Shown in pieces: positions 18,212 to 27,716 of a stretch of 64,000 nucleotides of DNA (positions within the stretch are counted from its first letter, which is position 1; every line of letters starts with the position of its first letter). The notes under the pieces were generated by a model that saw only the letters and a program-made list of their open reading frames with translations, was not told where the DNA came from and made no database searches. This DNA is from Pseudomonas sp. G2-4 (GTDB lineage: Bacteria > Pseudomonadota > Gammaproteobacteria > Pseudomonadales > Pseudomonadaceae), in NCBI RefSeq assembly GCF_030064125.1, contig NZ_CP125957.1, forward strand, positions 6,351,001 to 6,415,000. Direction: 5' to 3'. The translations under genes and the position numbers were made by a program.

Positions 18212-19518
18212 TCGACCCCCTCCGCCAATACTGTGATTTCAACCCGACGATTGCGCGCACGTCCCTCGGTCGTGGCGTTGGACGCCAGCGGCTCGGTGTC
18301 GCTGCGGCCTTCGGCACTGAAGCGCTCGGGCTGGCCGGTCTTGGCCGAGAGAATCTCCAGCACCGACCTGGCCCGCGCCTCGGACAACGCCCAGTTGGAC
18401 GGAAACCGGAGGGTGGCAATCGGGCGGTTGTCGCTGTGGCCGGTCACCAGCACCTGGCCCTTGACCTTGCGCACCGCATCGGCAATGCGCAGCATCAACG
18501 GCTGGAAATCATCCTTGATGCTGGCGCTGCCGGAGGCGAACAGTTCATCGCCGCGAATGGTCACCACCGAGCGATCCACGGCGTCTTCCACGGCAATCCG
18601 ACCGGCCCTGATTTCATCGGCCAGGAAACCGGCCAGGCGTGGGCGTTCGATCACCTTCGGCTGCACCACGGGACGGTCGATGGCCTGCACTGGGATTTCA
18701 CCCAGGAAATGAATGTTCTTGAACACCGGTTCGGCGTCGGAAGCCAGTTTCATGCGCAGGCCGAACAGCAACGCCAGCAGCAAGGCGGCGCCGATGGCCA
18801 CGGCGATCCACGGCGGCATGAATTGCGCCAGGCGATCCCGGGCTACGGTGACACCGCGCCAATGGGGCGACAGCTCACGCTCGTAGTCGCCACGGGCGCT
18901 GCGGATCACCGCGCTGGTGCGCTCGCGCAACGCTTCCAATTGGCTGCGGCCGTCGTTCATCACCCGGTAGCGCCCCTCGAAACCGAGGCACATGCACAGG
19001 TACAAAAGCTCCAGCAGGTACAGGCGTTCCCGCGGACTTTGCAGGCAATGCTCCAGCAACTGGAACACCTTCTCGCCGCCCCAGGCTTCGTTGTGCACGG
19101 TGATCAACAGGCTCTGCTTGCCCCAATCGCTGGTGCCGCCCCATGGGGTGCTCAGCACGGCTTCGTCCAACGCAGTGCACAAGGCGTAGCGAGCCAGCAG
19201 CACTTCATTGCGAGCCACGCCGGCGGCCTCGGCGCGCTCTTCGAACTGGCGCAGGTAGGCCAGCAGTTGCGCGCGCAAACTGGCGGGTGCCGGGTGGGCG
19301 ATGGTGCTGCGCAGGCGCGTCAGCAAGGCCAGCAGCGGGCCGGCAGCGCTCTCCAACGGGTTGAGGCCTTGGGCTTTACCGGTCAGGACCGGTGCGGCCG
19401 GCATTGACAGCGGCGCAGGCGCCGGTGACGGCTGTGGACGGCCAGCGTCCGGGCGGAAAGGATCCCCGCCACGGCCGCCGGGTGTCGGCATGAATTGGGT
19501 ACGATCGTCGTTGCTCAT
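18208..19518 (-). CDS. tssL: TssL with C-terminal OmpA peptidoglycan-binding domain
   Basis: A 436-residue TssL of the long type. The cytoplasmic DotU-like domain covers about 55-225 (ALCTALDEAVLSTPWG, FEGRYRVM), a single membrane segment follows (PPWIAVAIGAALLLALLFGL, about 253-272), and an OmpA-like domain (about 315-436) contains VTGHSDN and GRARNRRVEI. The OmpA domain anchors the complex to peptidoglycan; the TssL of the second cluster lacks it. It lies 6 bases from tssK and overlaps tssM. Confidence 0.95.
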   Translation of the reverse strand: MSNDDRTQFMPTPGGRGGDPFRPDAGRPQPSPAPAPLSMPAAPVLTGKAQGLNPLESAAGPLLALLTRLRSTIAHPAPASLRAQLLAYLRQFEERAEAAGVARNEVLLARYALCTALDEAVLSTPWGGTSDWGKQSLLITVHNEAWGGEKVFQLLEHCLQSPRERLYLLELLYLCMCLGFEGRYRVMNDGRSQLEALRERTSAVIRSARGDYERELSPHWRGVTVARDRLAQFMPPWIAVAIGAALLLALLFGLRMKLASDAEPVFKNIHFLGEIPVQAIDRPVVQPKVIERPRLAGFLADEIRAGRIAVEDAVDRSVVTIRGDELFASGSASIKDDFQPLMLRIADAVRKVKGQVLVTGHSDNRPIATLRFPSNWALSEARARSVLEILSAKTGQPERFSAEGRSDTEPLASNATTEGRARNRRVEITVLAEGVE

Positions 19519-19524
19519 CGCGGT

Positions 19525-20859
19525 TTATCCTCGGATCGCCCAGAAAGCCAGGTTCAGCCCTGGGAACTGGCCGGCGATGTGGAATGCAAAGCCGCCAGAG
19601 TTGCTCAGTTGCTGCCAGTGCTCGCTGCCCCGGTCGAGTTCGTAATAGGTGGAACCGGCGTGGTAGGGAAGCTGCCGTGGCGCCACCGGCAACGGCAACA
19701 GGCCGATGCCGGGCAGTTGCAGGTTGACCAGGTCGCGGATGTGCTCCACCGAACCGACCTTGCTCTGCTGGCCGAAGCGGCTGCGCAGGGTTTCGGCCGG
19801 TACATCGGCGCGCACCACCAGGATGAAACTGGCGCTGTCGAGCAGGGTCTTGTCGGCCAGCATCGCCACGTGGACGCCGTAGGCTTTCTCGACAATCGGA
19901 ATCGGCGTGGCGCGGCTGTCGATCAACATCGACAAGGCTTCGCGCAGGGCTTGCATCACCGGCGCGTAACTCAGCGCCAGGTCATCGTGTTGGTATTGCG
20001 GGTATTCCTGCGGTCGTCGCCCGGAAGCGGTGAAGGTGGAGAACTCGCCGGCCAGGCTCACCAGCTCGCTGTAGAAACGCTCGGGGTGCAAGGGGCTCAA
20101 CTGGCTCAGGTGCTGGATCAGCGGCTGGGCGCGGTTGACCAGTTGCAGCAGCATGAAATCGGCGATCTCCGAAGCGCCACCGGCGCCGGAAGCCACCACC
20201 CGCCCGGCGAGGGCTTCGCCGCGTTGATGGAGCAAGCCCAGCAGTTCGCTGCGAAACGCCGCCAACGGTTTGGAGGCGAGCACATCCAGCAGCGGCGGGA
20301 TGTAGCTGTCGTCGAGCACCAACGCACGGTCAGCGCGTTTTTCCTTGATGCGTACCACACCGACGGCGGCGTAATCGCCGATACCATCCTGTGCAGTCAG
20401 CAAGCGCAACGCCCGGGACCCCAGGGCGACCGGCGCACGGTTTTCGAAGGGTGCGTTGTCGTCGCGCACTTCGCTCACCTGGCTCACGTAGCGCGCAGCG
20501 CCCAGGTCTTCGCCTTCATCCACCGTGTCACGGGCACCGGCGCGCTTGAGTGGCAAGGCCAGGTACACCAGGCCATCGCGCAGGTTGTCATCGACGTTCA
20601 GCGGTGTGGGCGCCAGGTCATCCTGGGGAATGTTGAAGGGCGTGCCGTCGGGCAACAGGCCGCGCGCCGAGATGATCGCCAGTTTGCCCTGGGCCAGCAG
20701 GCCCTGATCGATCAGCAATTCGGAAAAACCCCAGGCGCCGGCCGACAATGGGCGGCTGCGGGCGTCGATGAGGTTTTCCAGGTAACGGTCATGCTGCTGG
20801 AAGTGCTGCGTTCCAATGAACATGCCTTCCGACCAGACCACGCGATTGTTCCAGGACAT
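19525..20859 (-). CDS. tssK: TssK baseplate protein
   Basis: A 444-residue TssK, opening MSWNNRVVWSEGMFIGTQHF with QQHDRYLENLIDARS, which is diagnostic. TssK trimers link the baseplate to the TssL/TssM membrane complex. The C-terminal part retains LPGIGLLPLPVAPRQLPYH and the FHIAGQFPGL segment. It lies 15 bases after tssJ and 6 bases before tssL on the same transcript. Confidence 0.96.
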   Translation of the reverse strand: MSWNNRVVWSEGMFIGTQHFQQHDRYLENLIDARSRPLSAGAWGFSELLIDQGLLAQGKLAIISARGLLPDGTPFNIPQDDLAPTPLNVDDNLRDGLVYLALPLKRAGARDTVDEGEDLGAARYVSQVSEVRDDNAPFENRAPVALGSRALRLLTAQDGIGDYAAVGVVRIKEKRADRALVLDDSYIPPLLDVLASKPLAAFRSELLGLLHQRGEALAGRVVASGAGGASEIADFMLLQLVNRAQPLIQHLSQLSPLHPERFYSELVSLAGEFSTFTASGRRPQEYPQYQHDDLALSYAPVMQALREALSMLIDSRATPIPIVEKAYGVHVAMLADKTLLDSASFILVVRADVPAETLRSRFGQQSKVGSVEHIRDLVNLQLPGIGLLPLPVAPRQLPYHAGSTYYELDRGSEHWQQLSNSGGFAFHIAGQFPGLNLAFWAIRG

Positions 20860-20874
20860 GGGGGCTCCGATTGC

Positions 20875-21381
20875 TTATTGGGCAGGGCTGGATGGGGGAA
20901 CGACGACGGCGCTGCGCACGGCGCGCACATCGAGGCTGATCTGGTATTCGGTGTATTCGCGGGCCGGGACATTGATCACCGAGCGCCACAGCGACTGGTC
21001 CAGCTCGCGATAACCCACCAATAGGCCGATATGCCGCGTGGCCGGGTCGAGGTCGCGTTGCAGGCTCAACTGCTGGCCGGGTTGGATCAGCACTTCGTCT
21101 TGATCGATCAGGTCGGCGCCCAGCGTGGCCTGGGCCCGTTCGGCCAGGGCGAAATAATCCGAGCGGCCGAAGGTGGCGGCATTTTTCAGTTCGAAAATAC
21201 GCACCCGCACCGGGGCCGGCTGGCCGGTGGCGCCGGGGTTGAGCCCGGAGATGGCGTGAAAGTGCAGCTCGACGGCGGCGGTGTCGGCCTCAGCTTCTTC
21301 GGGCTGGAGGTTGGCCGCATCCTTGGCGCACGCCGTCAGCAGAAGCGCGGCGGCAACTGCGAGTAAAAACCTGGGAATCAT
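20875..21381 (-). CDS. tssJ: TssJ outer-membrane lipoprotein
   Basis: A 168-residue lipoprotein with signal MIPRFLLAVAAALLLTAC; the lipobox LTAC puts the modified Cys at 18, followed by Ala, consistent with outer-membrane sorting. The beta-sandwich domain has VRVRIFELKNAATFGRSDYF, typical of TssJ. It anchors the membrane complex at the outer membrane by contacting TssM. It is separated from fha by 68 bases, the largest gap in this part of the operon. Confidence 0.94.
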   Translation of the reverse strand: MIPRFLLAVAAALLLTACAKDAANLQPEEAEADTAAVELHFHAISGLNPGATGQPAPVRVRIFELKNAATFGRSDYFALAERAQATLGADLIDQDEVLIQPGQQLSLQRDLDPATRHIGLLVGYRELDQSLWRSVINVPAREYTEYQISLDVRAVRSAVVVPPSSPAQ

Positions 21382-21449
21382 CCTGCGTCCTCAATGACGT
21401 TTGAGCTATCCGTTGTTGGCTTATCGGTATTGTTATAGGACGGCGACGC

Positions 21450-22898
21450 TCAACGGCGTCGCTGTCGTGTGCTGTGTTCTTCGTAGGCGCGGCTGAATTC
21501 ACGACCGAACAGGTCTTGGAAATCCTCCTGGGCCTCCCGGGAAATGTTGCTGTAGAGCTCGGTAAATTGTTGCCAGTACTGGGCCTGTCGCGAACCACTG
21601 AAAATACCCGACAGCCCGCCGGGCTTGGCCATGCGCTCTTCCAGTTGCGCCGGCTCGAAGCGCGCCAGCAAATGCTTGATCGCCGCTTCCACGCCGGCCA
21701 TCACCGCCAGTTGGTGGGCCCGCAGATCGTCAAAGCTGTCACGCACCGCCGCATCCGGCGCCATGAACGCCTGATTGCCATGGCGCAATAGCAACAGCAA
21801 GGCTTCATCGACGTTAGGCGCGAATTTCAGCGGGTTGTTTTCCACTGGCTGGATCATCGTCTGCTGGATGCGGAACTCACCCTTGAGGCTGCTGCGGGCG
21901 CGCAAGACATCGATCAGGCCTTCGACCATCAGTCGATAACTGCGCCCGATGCTCTCCATCTGCGCTTCGGCCTGGGCCTTGTCCAGGCGCAACTGATCCA
22001 GCCCGGCACCGCGCAGGAAGGCTTGCAGCAGGTCGGGTTGTGAGGCGTCGACTGGAACAACCGGTGGCTCAACGCGGGTGACCGGCGCTTCACGCAAGGG
22101 CGCAGGCTCGGTCGGTACGCTGATTTCAGCGACCGGAACTTGAGGGATGGGCGCTGGTACCGGCTCGATCACCGGCGGCGGCGCAACAGGCAGCGGCGCG
22201 ACGGGCACGGGGGCAACCGCCACGGGCGCAGGCTTGTCGCTGAACAGGTCCCAATCGTCCGGAATCAACGGGGCAGACGTCATCGCCACAGGCTCGACCA
22301 CGGGCGGCGGGTTTGGACGGGGGATCGGCGCGGGCGGACGGAAATCATGCTGTTCGGCCGGGACATGGTCAGGCTGGGTGGCCGGCGGGACGCTGGTCGG
22401 GCTCAGGAAATCGAACAGGTCCGGCAAGGTGTCCATGGCCGACACACCCTGGAAATGCGCAGGCGAGGCCACTTGCATCGACGATGGCGTATTCACAGCG
22501 GCGCTCTGCTGACCCATCAGCGCTTCGAAACTGCTGGGCGATTCGGCGAACGGATTGCTGTCGGTGACCGGCAGGTTGAAATCGACACGGGCCTGGATTT
22601 CATAATCGCCGATGCGGATCACTTCGCCATCTTGCAAGGGTTCGCTGTTGCCCTTGCGCAGACGAATACCGGCCTTGACCAATTCCACACCATTAGTGCT
22701 GTTATCCGTTAAATAATAGCGCCCGTCTTTGTATTGGATAACACAATGTTTGCCGGAAACCAGACGCTCGGGGTCCGGCAATACCCAGTCATTATCGGAA
22801 TTGCGGCCAATTGCCATCACCCCCTGATCCATGGACTTTTCAGAACACTGGCCTGGGGTAATCTTGTGATAACTAGTGATAGTCAAACACAGCGGCAT
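21450..22898 (-). CDS. fha1: Fha forkhead-associated T6SS activator
   Basis: A 482-residue protein. An N-terminal FHA domain (about 1-100: MAIGRNSDNDWVLPDPERLV, SGKHCVI, TDNSTNGV) is followed by a long proline-rich linker (about 150-310) and a conserved C-terminal domain of the TagH/ImpI type. It is the target of PpkA and PppA; phosphorylated Fha triggers assembly. I chose the ATG at 22898, which has a near-perfect ribosome site (AAGGAGG) four bases upstream; the open frame upstream to 23048 is not needed. It is the first gene of the minus-strand operon. Confidence 0.93.
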   Translation of the reverse strand: MPLCLTITSYHKITPGQCSEKSMDQGVMAIGRNSDNDWVLPDPERLVSGKHCVIQYKDGRYYLTDNSTNGVELVKAGIRLRKGNSEPLQDGEVIRIGDYEIQARVDFNLPVTDSNPFAESPSSFEALMGQQSAAVNTPSSMQVASPAHFQGVSAMDTLPDLFDFLSPTSVPPATQPDHVPAEQHDFRPPAPIPRPNPPPVVEPVAMTSAPLIPDDWDLFSDKPAPVAVAPVPVAPLPVAPPPVIEPVPAPIPQVPVAEISVPTEPAPLREAPVTRVEPPVVPVDASQPDLLQAFLRGAGLDQLRLDKAQAEAQMESIGRSYRLMVEGLIDVLRARSSLKGEFRIQQTMIQPVENNPLKFAPNVDEALLLLLRHGNQAFMAPDAAVRDSFDDLRAHQLAVMAGVEAAIKHLLARFEPAQLEERMAKPGGLSGIFSGSRQAQYWQQFTELYSNISREAQEDFQDLFGREFSRAYEEHSTRQRRR

Positions 22899-23312
22899 CT
22901 CGCCTCCTTGCTGAATACTTCTGTCGCGTCGGCGCACGCAGGCGGTGATAGGGTCTATGCCCCGTGACTCGCCAACAAACCCTAAAAAACAACCTAAAAA
23001 CGGCTTTTTGCCAGCATGAATGCTGATCTTAACCGGCTTGCGTGACAAAAAACCTGCATCGGTGCGCGCTTCGACCTACCGGTCGCGCGGGTTGTTAAGC
23101 ACCTCACAACTGTAACAACGCCGAAATAGCTTACCTTGACAAGCGATAAGTACTACACCAAAAATGCACAACTTCTTGAATATAGATGATGGCACTTTAA
23201 AATCACGTAGCGATTAAAGCGCCATTACCATCAAGGGACATGCGAAGTTTCATCCGAAACTTGCGTGTGAACTGCCCGACTTCTTCAGCGGGTGATAGGG
23301 AGATCGATCCAA
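22899..23312. promoter_or_regulatory. Divergent control region between fha and tssA
   Basis: About 400 bases without a gene. They must hold the promoters for both halves of the first T6SS. The region is A+T-richer than the genes. AAGTTTC-ATCC-GAAACTT (about 23246-23263) is a 7-bp stem with a 4-base loop, and GGGA motifs occur at about 23235 and in the tssA ribosome site (23298-23302). In P. aeruginosa the matching leaders are controlled by RsmA, which binds GGA motifs. RsmA control here is inference. I could not assign -35/-10 boxes with confidence. Confidence 0.5.
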
Positions 23313-24350
23313 GTGGATGTGCCTTTGCTGCTCGCCGCCGTTTCCGCGACTTCGCCATGTGGTGAAGATCTGGAATATGACGCGGATTTCTTGCGCCTTG
23401 AACGTGATTCCCGAGGCCAGCCCGAGCGCAGCATGGGCGACTCGATTTTGCCTGCCGAACCGCCTGAGTGGCGCAGCATCCAGCAGCAGAGCCTGGACTT
23501 GCTGCAACGCAGCAAAGACCTGCGCATCACCCATTTCCTGTTGCAAAGCGCCCTGGCCCTCGAAGGCATCCCGGGCATGGCCCGTGTCCTGACCCTGATC
23601 AGCGAATTGCTCAAGCAGTACTGGGCCGAACTGCATCCGCGCCTGGACGCTGATGACGACAACGACCCCACCGTGCGCATCAATGCCCTCACCGGCCTGA
23701 CGTCCGACATCACCATTCGCCTGCTGCGCGAAAGCATCCTGGCCCGTTCGCGGACCTTCGGCGCCGTCAGCCTGCGCGCCGCCGCCAACGCCAGCGGCCT
23801 GCAAAGTTTCCCGGATGAAAACCTTGGCGCCGAACAGCTCGCCGGGGCCTTGCTCGACAGCGATCCCGAGCAGTTGGAGATCACTCGCGCCGCCCTGCTG
23901 GAAGCCCGCAGCGCCGCCGAAGCCATCGAACAACACGTCAACGATCAAGTCGGTTCCGCCCAAGGCGTGGACCTCGGTCCGTTGAAGCAACCGCTCAAGA
24001 TGGCTTTGCAGATTCTCGGTCAGTTCGCCCCGCAGAGCGGCGACAACGAACTGCCCGATGCCAGCGGCGACGACAGCGCCGCGCCAGTTGAATACGCCAG
24101 TGCGCCGAGCGCGCCGCGCAACACCGGCACGAACACCGGCAGCGGCGAGATCAACAACCGCGACGACGTGCTGCGCAGCCTGGACCGAATTCTTGCCTAC
24201 TACACCCGTCACGAGCCCTCCAGCCCCCTGCCAGTGCTGTTGAACCGGGCCAAGCTTCTGGTTAACGCCGATTTCGCAACCATCGTGCGCAACCTGATTC
24301 CCGACGGCATGAGTCAATTCGAAAACCTGCGCGGCCCAGACAGCGAATAA
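23313..24350 (+). CDS. tssA: TssA T6SS cap/baseplate protein
   Basis: A 345-residue TssA with the N-terminal ImpA domain (PLLLAAVSATSPCGEDLEYD, then LLQRSKDLRI, LHPRLDADDDNDPT). The C-terminal domain has DVLRSLDRILAYYTRHEPSS and ends NLIPDGMSQFENLRG. TssA primes and coordinates sheath and tube growth. The GTG at 23313 gives MDVPLLLAAVS, matching the usual family start, with GGGAG 10 bases upstream; a GTG at 23292 would add seven residues. It begins the plus-strand half of the cluster. Confidence 0.92.
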   Translation: MDVPLLLAAVSATSPCGEDLEYDADFLRLERDSRGQPERSMGDSILPAEPPEWRSIQQQSLDLLQRSKDLRITHFLLQSALALEGIPGMARVLTLISELLKQYWAELHPRLDADDDNDPTVRINALTGLTSDITIRLLRESILARSRTFGAVSLRAAANASGLQSFPDENLGAEQLAGALLDSDPEQLEITRAALLEARSAAEAIEQHVNDQVGSAQGVDLGPLKQPLKMALQILGQFAPQSGDNELPDASGDDSAAPVEYASAPSAPRNTGTNTGSGEINNRDDVLRSLDRILAYYTRHEPSSPLPVLLNRAKLLVNADFATIVRNLIPDGMSQFENLRGPDSE

Positions 24351-24431
24351 AAAGCGAGCGGATCACGCAGTCACGTCACCGGCACCCCCGATGACGCCAA
24401 CACCGTCGCTCAAGCGACCAGGAGCAGCAAC

Positions 24432-24947
24432 GTGGCGAAGCAAAGTTCTCAGAAGTTCATCGCGCGCAACCGCGCGCCTCGAGTGCAGATCGAGTACGAC
24501 GTCGAGCTCTACGGCGCCGAGAAAAAGGTCCAGTTGCCCTTCGTCATGGGGGTAATGGCCGACCTCGCCGGCAAGCCCGCCGAGCCTCTGGCCCCTGTGG
24601 CTGATCGCAAGTTCCTCGAGATCGATGTCGACAATTTCGACTCGCGCCTCAAGGCCATGCAGCCTCGCGTGGCGTTCCATGTGCCCAATGAACTGACCGG
24701 CGAAGGCAACCTGAGCCTGGACCTGACCTTCGAAAGCATGGACGACTTCAGCCCGGCAGCCGTGGCCCGCAAGGTCGACTCGCTGAACAAATTGCTCGAA
24801 GCGCGCACCCAACTGGCGAACCTGCTGACCTACATGGATGGCAAGACCGGCGCCGAAGAAATCATCATGAAAGCGATCAAGGACCCTGCCCTGTTGCAGG
24901 CCCTGGCCAGTGCGCCAAAGCCCGCCGATGCAGAGCCTAAGGCTTAA
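24432..24947 (+). CDS. tssB: TssB sheath protein
   Basis: A 171-residue small sheath subunit (VipA/TssB). Conserved segments include RVQIEYDVELYGAEKKVQLP, FVMGVMADLAG and FLEIDVDNFDSRL. It starts with GTG at 24432 behind AGGAGC. TssB and TssC form the contractile sheath that drives the Hcp tube. The 81-base gap after tssA is the only notable spacing in tssABC. Confidence 0.96.
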   Translation: MAKQSSQKFIARNRAPRVQIEYDVELYGAEKKVQLPFVMGVMADLAGKPAEPLAPVADRKFLEIDVDNFDSRLKAMQPRVAFHVPNELTGEGNLSLDLTFESMDDFSPAAVARKVDSLNKLLEARTQLANLLTYMDGKTGAEEIIMKAIKDPALLQALASAPKPADAEPKA

Positions 24948-24961
24948 TCAGGACCCCGATC

Positions 24962-26458
24962 ATGACCGAATCAGTACGTGAAAATCAGTCCCAGCCCCAG
25001 GGCACTGCCGAAGTACCCAGTGAGTTCGCCTCGCTGCTGATGCAAGAATTCAAACCCAAGACCGAGCGTGCTCGCGAAGCCGTCGAGACCGCCGTGCGTA
25101 CCCTGGCCGAGCAGGCCCTGGCGCAGACTGACCTGGTGTCCAACGACGCCATCAAGTCGATCGAATCGATCATCGCCGCCATTGACGCCAAGCTCACCGC
25201 CCAGGTCAATCAGGTCATCCACCACCCTGACTTCCAGCAACTGGAAAGCGCCTGGCGTGGCCTGCACTATCTGGTCAACAACACCGAGAGCGACGAGCAG
25301 CTCAAGATCCGCGTGCTCAACATCTCCAAGACCGACCTGCACAAGACCCTGAAGAAATTCAAGGGCACTGCGTGGGACCAAAGCCCGCTCTTCAAGAAGA
25401 TGTACGAAGAAGAGTACGGCCAGTTCGGCGGCGAACCTTACGGTTGCCTGGTGGGCGACTACTACTTCGACCAGTCGCCACCGGATGTCGAGTTGCTGGG
25501 CGAGCTGTCGAAAGTCTGCGCGGCCATGCACTCCCCGTTCATCGCCGCGGCATCGCCGACCGTGATGGGCATGGGCTCGTGGCAGGAACTGTCGAACCCG
25601 CGCGACCTGACCAAGATCTTCACCACGCCGGAATACGCCGGCTGGCGTTCGCTGCGTGAATCGGAAGACTCGCGCTACATCGGCCTGACCATGCCGCGCT
25701 TCCTGGCGCGCCTGCCGTACGGCGCCAAGACCGACCCGGTGGAAGCCTTCGCCTTCGAAGAAAACACCGACGGCGCCGACAGCTCCAAGTACACCTGGGC
25801 CAACGCCGCCTACGCGATGGCGGTGAACATCAACCGTTCGTTCAAACACTTCGGCTGGTGCTCGCGCATCCGTGGCGTTGAATCTGGCGGCGAAGTGGAA
25901 AACCTGCCGGCCCACACGTTCCCTACCGATGACGGTGGCGTGGACATGAAGTGCCCGACCGAAATCGCCATTTCGGACCGCCGTGAAGCGGAGCTGGCGA
26001 AGAACGGTTTCATGCCGCTGCTGCACAAGAAAAACACCGACTTCGCGGCCTTCATCGGCGCCCAGTCGTTGCAGAAACCGGCCGAATACGATGACCCGGA
26101 CGCCACCGCCAACGCCAACCTGGCCGCGCGTCTGCCGTACCTGTTCGCCACCTGCCGTTTCGCCCATTACCTGAAGTGCATCGTGCGCGACAAAATCGGC
26201 TCCTTCAAAGAGCGGGACGAGATGCAGCGCTGGTTGCAGGACTGGATCCTCAACTACGTCGACGGTGATCCGGCGCACTCCACCGAGACCACCAAGGCCC
26301 AGCACCCATTGGCAGCGGCCGAAGTGATCGTCGAAGAAGTCGAAGGCAACCCGGGGTACTACAACTCCAAGTTCTACCTGCGTCCGCACTACCAGCTCGA
26401 AGGGCTGACCGTGTCGCTGCGCCTGGTATCGAAACTGCCGTCGGCCAAGGGCGCGTAA
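24962..26458 (+). CDS. tssC: TssC sheath protein
   Basis: A 498-residue large sheath subunit (VipB/TssC). Hallmarks include LESAWRGLHYLV, LKIRVLNISKTDL, EYGQFGGEPYG, FIAAASPTVMGMGSWQEL and SRYIGLTMPRFLARLPYG. It forms heterodimers with TssB and is recycled by ClpV. It starts 14 bases after tssB. A REP pair follows the stop codon. Confidence 0.97.
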   Translation: MTESVRENQSQPQGTAEVPSEFASLLMQEFKPKTERAREAVETAVRTLAEQALAQTDLVSNDAIKSIESIIAAIDAKLTAQVNQVIHHPDFQQLESAWRGLHYLVNNTESDEQLKIRVLNISKTDLHKTLKKFKGTAWDQSPLFKKMYEEEYGQFGGEPYGCLVGDYYFDQSPPDVELLGELSKVCAAMHSPFIAAASPTVMGMGSWQELSNPRDLTKIFTTPEYAGWRSLRESEDSRYIGLTMPRFLARLPYGAKTDPVEAFAFEENTDGADSSKYTWANAAYAMAVNINRSFKHFGWCSRIRGVESGGEVENLPAHTFPTDDGGVDMKCPTEIAISDRREAELAKNGFMPLLHKKNTDFAAFIGAQSLQKPAEYDDPDATANANLAARLPYLFATCRFAHYLKCIVRDKIGSFKERDEMQRWLQDWILNYVDGDPAHSTETTKAQHPLAAAEVIVEEVEGNPGYYNSKFYLRPHYQLEGLTVSLRLVSKLPSAKGA

Positions 26459-26486
26459 GGATTTACTGAAACGGGTGGCCGGTAAC

Positions 26487-26580
26487 CCTGTGGGAGCGAG
26501 CTTGCTCGCGATAGCGGTGGATCAGCTTGCATTGATGTCGGATGTGACGCCGCCATCGCGAGCAAGCTCGCTCCCACAGG
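26487..26580. repeat. REP pair (type A) between tssC and hcp
   Basis: Inverted arms CCTGTGGGAGCGAGCTTGCT (from 26487) and AGCAAGCTCGCTCCCACAGG (to 26580) flank a variable centre. It forms a long hairpin in the transcript between tssC and hcp. Such elements often stabilise upstream mRNA or reduce downstream readthrough, which may help separate hcp expression from the sheath genes. Confidence 0.92.
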
Positions 26581-26687
26581 GGATCTCCAGCAAGCTGGAG
26601 ATCGTCTTCAACCCCGTTCAGCACCCGTAATTTCGCAAGGTCAGCGTCAACCAAACAATGTGGTTAGAAACCACACAGGGAGAAAAC

Positions 26688-27176
26688 ATGGCTGTTGATA
26701 TTTTCATCAAGATCGGCGACATCAAGGGCGAGTCCATGGACAAGGCCCACAAGGACGAGATCGACGTCCTGAACTGGAGCTGGGGCATGTCCCAGTCCGG
26801 CAACATGCACGTGGGCAGCGGCGGTGGTGCCGGCAAGGTCAACGTCCAGGACCTGTCGCTGACCAAGTTCGTCGACAAGGCTTCGCCAAACCTGATGATG
26901 CACTGCGCCAGCGGCAAGCACATCGACAAGGTCAAGCTGACCGTGCGCAAGGCCGGCGGTGAAAGCCAGGTCGAGTACATGATCATCAACCTGGAAGAAG
27001 TGCTGGTCACGTCCCTGAGCACCGGCGGCTCGGGTGGCGATGATCGCCTGACTGAAAACGTCACCCTGAACTTCGCCAAGGTGCTGGTGGACTATCAGCC
27101 ACAGAAAGCCGACGGTTCCAAGGAAGGCGGCCCGGTCAAGTTCGGCTGGAACATCCGTCAGAACGTCAAGGTGTGA
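26688..27176 (+). CDS. hcp: Hcp tube protein (TssD)
   Basis: A 162-residue Hcp of the Hcp1 type: MAVDIFIKIGDIKGESMDKA, DVLNWSWGMSQSG, VQDLSLTKFVDKASP, then EVLVTSLSTGGSGGDDRLTE. Hexamers form the inner tube and can carry small effectors in the lumen. The ATG at 26688 has AGGGAGAA just upstream; the frame open to 26658 adds an unlikely N-terminus. It is flanked by the REP pair and a GC-rich hairpin, so it is probably a separately tuned unit. Confidence 0.97.
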   Translation: MAVDIFIKIGDIKGESMDKAHKDEIDVLNWSWGMSQSGNMHVGSGGGAGKVNVQDLSLTKFVDKASPNLMMHCASGKHIDKVKLTVRKAGGESQVEYMIINLEEVLVTSLSTGGSGGDDRLTENVTLNFAKVLVDYQPQKADGSKEGGPVKFGWNIRQNVKV

Positions 27177-27185
27177 TCGAACGCG

Positions 27186-27213
27186 CCCCCGGTGCCCAGC
27201 GCCGGGGGTGTTT
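27186..27213 (+). terminator. Weak intrinsic terminator after hcp
   Basis: CCCCCGG (27186-27192) pairs with CCGGGGG (27202-27208), followed by TGTTT. The stem is strong but the T-run is short. It would favour high hcp mRNA relative to the downstream effector and tssEFG-clpV-vgrG genes, with partial readthrough. Confidence 0.55.
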
Positions 27214-27257
27214 GGTGCTTGCTCGAATCCAATCTTTTCCCTTTCGGTGTCTGAGTC

Positions 27258-27716
27258 ATGGCCAAGCCTTCGTTTATCAATTTGTGGAAAGCCTATTCCG
27301 ATCTGCTGGTGACCTACCCCGACGCGAAACCCTGTGATGGTCCGTGGGCCAACCAGTGCGCGATTCGCATGAGCATCACACTCAATACCGAGTTGACCAT
27401 CAAGGTCAACAAGTCCACCTACACCGAACCCAAGTGTGCCCATGGCCATGCGCGGGGGGCTGAATCACTGGCAAACTGGTTGTGGAAGCATCATCTAGGT
27501 CGTCCGACGATTCTCGGAGGTGGCGCAGAAGAGCGTCGCAAGCTGATGGACAAAAGAGGCCTAATCTTCTTCAAGGACTGTTTCCAGCAACTGGGGGAAT
27601 CTTTAGACGGTCGCACCGGTGACCATATCGATCTATGGAACCGCGGCTTTACCGCCAGCCGGTATGACGATCCTTCCTATCGATCCAGAGCGATCTGGTT
27701 CTGGGAGCTTTTATGA
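27258..27716 (+). CDS. tae4: Tae4-type peptidoglycan amidase effector
   Basis: A 152-residue protein with the layout of the Tae4 T6SS amidases, which are NlpC/P60-like and cut the peptide stems of peptidoglycan in the prey periplasm. The candidate catalytic Cys34 is in QCAIRMSITLN, and His123 and Asp125 are in RTGDHIDLWNRG. There is no signal peptide, as expected for a T6SS cargo. It starts 81 bases after hcp and overlaps the immunity gene by 4 bases (ATGA). Its base composition is visibly lower in G+C than hcp or tssE. In P. aeruginosa HSI-I this position is held by tagJ. Activity is inferred from motifs. Confidence 0.85.
   Translation: MAKPSFINLWKAYSDLLVTYPDAKPCDGPWANQCAIRMSITLNTELTIKVNKSTYTEPKCAHGHARGAESLANWLWKHHLGRPTILGGGAEERRKLMDKRGLIFFKDCFQQLGESLDGRTGDHIDLWNRGFTASRYDDPSYRSRAIWFWELL

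Noticed and set aside
23238..23265. Intrinsic terminator upstream of tssA
   Set aside because: The 7-bp stem is followed by no T-run and lies in a divergent promoter region; a leader hairpin or binding site is more likely.
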